Source: Caldilineaceae bacterium (GTDB lineage Bacteria > Chloroflexota > Anaerolineae > Caldilineales > Caldilineaceae). Taken from it: DNA of 32,654 nt. Location: contig JAPOVP010000101.1 of NCBI GenBank assembly GCA_026708085.1, forward strand, positions 1 through 32,654, written 5' to 3'. This document shows positions 30,245 to 32,654 of this stretch, in pieces (within the stretch, counting starts at the first letter, position 1; every line of letters begins with the position of its first letter). The notes under the pieces were generated by a model. It ran no database searches and had not been told where the DNA came from. It worked only from the letters and a program-made list of their open reading frames with translations. The position numbers were made by a program, and so were the translations under genes.

Positions 30245-31804
30245 ATGCTTGCCAATGTGAACACAACCGACGTCGCCGGCGCCATCAGGCTGGGATGCCG
30301 AACGATGTGTTCGGTCTTCAACGCTGATGACGACGACGTACCCTTTTTCGGCTCCCAGGTCTGGCCAGAGGCCTTACTCAGCTTCAGTACCTCAGCCTCC
30401 GAGGCACATGTACCCGGCCGCCATCTCAACGCCCTCCTCAACGCCGAAGACGTGCTCGGCCTTACCTTGGAGGAAGGCTGCATCGACCGCCACGCCCGCG
30501 CCGCCTTCCTCTCCTACTCCGGCGATCTTCCCCTCCCCCTGAACAGAGAACGCATAGACGGCCCCCTGGTCCACTTCTATCCCCACAACGTCCGCGAGGG
30601 CTTTCACGCCCTCTACGCGCTGGCCCGTTTCCGCAACAACGCACAGGCAGTCGAGCTGGCAGAGCGTAGCATACGTGCCATTCAGGAGCTCTGGCATCCG
30701 CGTAGGGGCTGGGACAGAGATCGAATTGAGAGCAACTTCGAACTCCATTCCACAACATTCATAATCGGACTGGCGCGGGCGATCGGCCCCCTTGTCAAGC
30801 TGCACCGCCACACCGGTTGCGCCGGCGCCCTCGAATTGGCAATTGAGCTCGCCGACAAAGCTACAGCCGAATTCTTCCTCCCGTCGGGCGCGTACGATCG
30901 CGAGACCTTCGGCCCCCACACCCACTCCACCACCTGCGTCATGTCTTCGCTTGCCCAACTTGCCGACCTCACCCGCAACGCGGACCTGATGGAGCGAGTC
31001 CGCGCCTTCTACGACAACGGCCTCAACGACATTCGCGATCAGCTTGGCTGGGTTATCGAAAGCAGCGACGAAGGCAGAGATCCCGACCGCGGCGAGGTCA
31101 ACAACACCGGCGACATTGTCGAAACCGCGCTCCTGCTTGGCCAGTGGGGCTATCCGCAATACTACGAAGACGCCGAGCGTATCCTCCGCTGCCACATGCT
31201 CCCCTCCCAGCTGCGCGACACCTCATTCATTCGCGAGCCGGCAAACCCGCACGACGAGGACGGCAAGCGCGATGTCGCCGACAGGCATCTGGGCGCATTC
31301 GGTTTCCCCGCGCCCTACGGCCACAAGCCCATCGACGCCCAACGCATCAGCTTCAACATGGACATTGTCGGCGGCGCCGTGGCGTCACTCTGTGAAGTCT
31401 ACCGGCAAGCCGTCGACACGACCGCGGCGGGCCACTACGTGAATCTGCACTTCGACCACGAAACCGAAGCCGTTGACGTCGAGTCGCCCTATACGCATCG
31501 CCACATGCGCGTGCGCACCAAGCGCCCTGGTCCCCTCTTCGTGCGCCTGCCCAGCTGGGTCGCACAGGACGTAGTCAGCGTAGACGGCTTCGATGACCCG
31601 GCCCGCCTCCACAACGGCTACCTGGTCCTCAGCCAGCCGCCTGTCAACCACTGGATCACAATCCAATTTGAACTGACCGAACGCGACATAGTTCTCAACC
31701 ACCGCACCCGCGACATAAGAGTACGCCTCCGCGGCGACTCAGTCGCCGCCATGGCCAACTTCGGCGCCGAACTCACCTTCTTCCCCGCTCTCGAGGAGCA
31801 ATAG
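30245..31804 (+). CDS. Six-hairpin glycosidase-like protein (GH127-related fold)
   Basis: This is a 519-residue protein. Residues from about 50 to 390 show the repeated helical-hairpin style of (alpha/alpha)6 glycosidases: 'PHNVREGFHALYALARFRNNAQAVELAERSIRAIQELW', 'LARAIGPLVKLHRHTGCAGALELAIELADKA' and 'NTGDIVETALLLGQWGYPQYYEDAERILRCHMLP'. The C-terminal beta domain has 'VRTKRPGPLFVRLPSWVAQDVVSVDGF', a phrase characteristic of beta-L-arabinofuranosidase-like proteins (GH127 and relatives). I see no adjacent cysteine pair matching the GH127 zinc/cysteine site, so the exact activity is open. ATG 30245 is preferred because AAGGA (30230-30234) precedes it; ATG 30227, overlapping the previous gene, is an alternative. 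Its coupling with the propeller gene suggests sequential attack on one glycan. Confidence 0.7.
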   Translation: MLANVNTTDVAGAIRLGCRTMCSVFNADDDDVPFFGSQVWPEALLSFSTSASEAHVPGRHLNALLNAEDVLGLTLEEGCIDRHARAAFLSYSGDLPLPLNRERIDGPLVHFYPHNVREGFHALYALARFRNNAQAVELAERSIRAIQELWHPRRGWDRDRIESNFELHSTTFIIGLARAIGPLVKLHRHTGCAGALELAIELADKATAEFFLPSGAYDRETFGPHTHSTTCVMSSLAQLADLTRNADLMERVRAFYDNGLNDIRDQLGWVIESSDEGRDPDRGEVNNTGDIVETALLLGQWGYPQYYEDAERILRCHMLPSQLRDTSFIREPANPHDEDGKRDVADRHLGAFGFPAPYGHKPIDAQRISFNMDIVGGAVASLCEVYRQAVDTTAAGHYVNLHFDHETEAVDVESPYTHRHMRVRTKRPGPLFVRLPSWVAQDVVSVDGFDDPARLHNGYLVLSQPPVNHWITIQFELTERDIVLNHRTRDIRVRLRGDSVAAMANFGAELTFFPALEEQ

Positions 31805-31830
31805 CACAACCTCCCAACCGCCTAACTACT

Positions 31831-31855
31831 GTAGGGGCACCCCTTGTGGGTGCCC
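31831..31855. repeat. Dispersed hairpin repeat with CTTGT loop
   Basis: After the GTAGGGGCA lead, GGGCACCC (31835-31842) pairs with GGGTGCCC (31848-31855) around the loop CTTGT (31843-31847). It lies between the six-hairpin gene and the PIG-L gene. The lead and loop match 20692-20715, but the arm bases differ and remain paired. It could also weaken transcription between these two genes. Confidence 0.75.
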
Positions 31856-31890
31856 TGACGCCCTCGATACCACAATACAGGAAACCAACC

Positions 31891-32654
31891 ATGGCCAGCA
31901 GACCCATCCACATCCTCCTCGTCGCCGCCCATCCCGCCGACAGCTTCGACATGGCCGGCGGCACCCTCGCCCACCACGTTGACCAGGGCGACCGCGTAAC
32001 CGCAGCCATCCTCACCACCGGCGTGCGCTCACACCACTGGGAACTCGGCGAGCAGCGGCGCCGCGCCGGCGCCGAACTGGATGTAGAAGAAGTCGTCGCC
32101 CAAGCGGTCGAGGAAAAGCTGGAAGAGGTCCGCCGCGCCTGCCGCATCCTCGGCTTCGACGACGTGCGCGACCTCGGCTTCGAAGACGACGACATCCTCG
32201 TCACTCAGGACAAAATAGAGGCCATTGCTGACGTCATCCGCGCCGTCAAGCCCGACATGCTCATCACCCACCACCCCTTCGAGAGCGGCGGCTTCAAAAT
32301 GCACGGCACAACCGGCCAGTGCACCCTCTACGCCTGGCAGCTCGCCATGGGATCCGGCCGCGGCCGCCAGGAGCGCCACCCCGTCCCCTGCATCTACTTC
32401 ATGAACCCCACCGCCTACATCGGCAACAACAGCCTCGAATACGCCGGCACCGCCCGCGTCGACCTCTACATTGACATAACCGACGTTATCGACAAAAAAG
32501 TCCGCGCACTCGACCAGATCGCCAGCCAGTACTACGGAGGACCCTACGCCCGCAAGCGCGCTGAAACCTCTGACGGAAGCTCCGGGAACAGCGCCCTCGT
32601 AGCCTACGCCGAAGAGTTCCAGCGCTTCCAGCCCCAGGTCCGCTACACGCTCCC
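31891..32654 (+). CDS. PIG-L (LmbE-like) family protein, 3' end outside window
   Basis: The first 254 residues of a PIG-L/LmbE fold protein are visible; the frame is still open at the window end. Family members are zinc-dependent N-acetyl-sugar deacetylases. The N-terminal strand 'IHILLVAAHPADSFDMAGGTLAHHVDQGDRVTAAIL' corresponds to the AHPDD motif, but here it reads AHPAD (residues 13-17), so the first Asp, normally the catalytic base, is Ala. A later 'MLITHHPFESGGFKMHGTTGQ' (near 126-146) supplies histidines for the metal site. ATG 31891 is preceded by AGGA at 31879-31882. It lies after the hairpin repeat, so it may start a new transcriptional unit. Deacetylation of an amino sugar would fit the sialidase-like context, but the altered motif makes the activity doubtful. 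Confidence 0.78.
   Translation, partial: MASRPIHILLVAAHPADSFDMAGGTLAHHVDQGDRVTAAILTTGVRSHHWELGEQRRRAGAELDVEEVVAQAVEEKLEEVRRACRILGFDDVRDLGFEDDDILVTQDKIEAIADVIRAVKPDMLITHHPFESGGFKMHGTTGQCTLYAWQLAMGSGRGRQERHPVPCIYFMNPTAYIGNNSLEYAGTARVDLYIDITDVIDKKVRALDQIASQYYGGPYARKRAETSDGSSGNSALVAYAEEFQRFQPQVRYTL

Overview
The window is about 32.7 kb of GC-rich bacterial DNA. It looks like a Chloroflexota genome (Caldilineales/Anaerolineae type, often found in sponge or seawater metagenomes). That placement is an inference from four things: the Ala/Pro-rich linkers after the lipobox in the solute-binding lipoproteins; the mix of Gfo/Idh/MocA oxidoreductases, phytanoyl-CoA-dioxygenase-like proteins, PIG-L and propeller-type glycosidase-like proteins; the dispersed GC-rich hairpin repeats between genes; and the lack of any Proteobacteria-like operon. 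There are no rRNA, tRNA, IS, phage or CRISPR features. All genes but one are on the + strand.

Layout. (1) 1-845: a long non-coding region with degenerate repeats, a near-consensus sigma70 promoter (298-326) and a leader of about 500 nt. (2) 846-4730: first peptide/opine/oligosaccharide-type ABC importer (lipoprotein plus two permeases, no ATPase). (3) 4810-12427: a tightly packed catabolic operon. It encodes a small oxidoreductase-like protein, three Gfo/Idh/MocA oxidoreductases, an Ldh2-type 2-hydroxyacid dehydrogenase, a four-Asp-box sialidase-like protein and an HpcH/HpaI aldolase. (4) 12768-16508: second ABC importer of the same type, again without ATPase. (5) 16609-20209: a LamG/putative-Ig/LamG protein and a GH32/43-like propeller protein. 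(6) 20210-21046: a repeat-rich intergenic region. (7) 21047-32654: a kelch protein, a phytanoyl-CoA dioxygenase homologue, a second propeller protein, a UGSC-family gene interrupted by one in-frame TGA, another dioxygenase homologue, a small membrane protein on the minus strand, a third propeller protein, a six-hairpin (GH127-like) protein, and a PIG-L-like protein cut by the window end.

How the genes fit together (inference). The two lipoprotein/permease sets would import oligosaccharides or related compounds. The glycosidase-like proteins, none with a visible signal peptide, would act inside the cell. The MocA oxidoreductases, Ldh2 enzyme and HpaI-type aldolase would oxidise and cleave the released sugar acids. 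ATPase subunits for both importers must be encoded elsewhere.

The most striking observation is at 24833-26476. One continuous frame encodes a UGSC-family protein across an in-frame TGA at 25124-25126. The TGA sits where the family's redox motif is expected (U-S-T-C). A short hairpin with a GGUC apical loop starts 13 nt after the TGA, as in a bacterial SECIS element. I read this as a selenocysteine-containing protein that ordinary annotation would split or truncate. Also notable are strong stem-loops between the lipoprotein and first permease genes of both importers, a three-member paralogous propeller family, and dispersed hairpins that keep a CTTGT loop while their arms change together.
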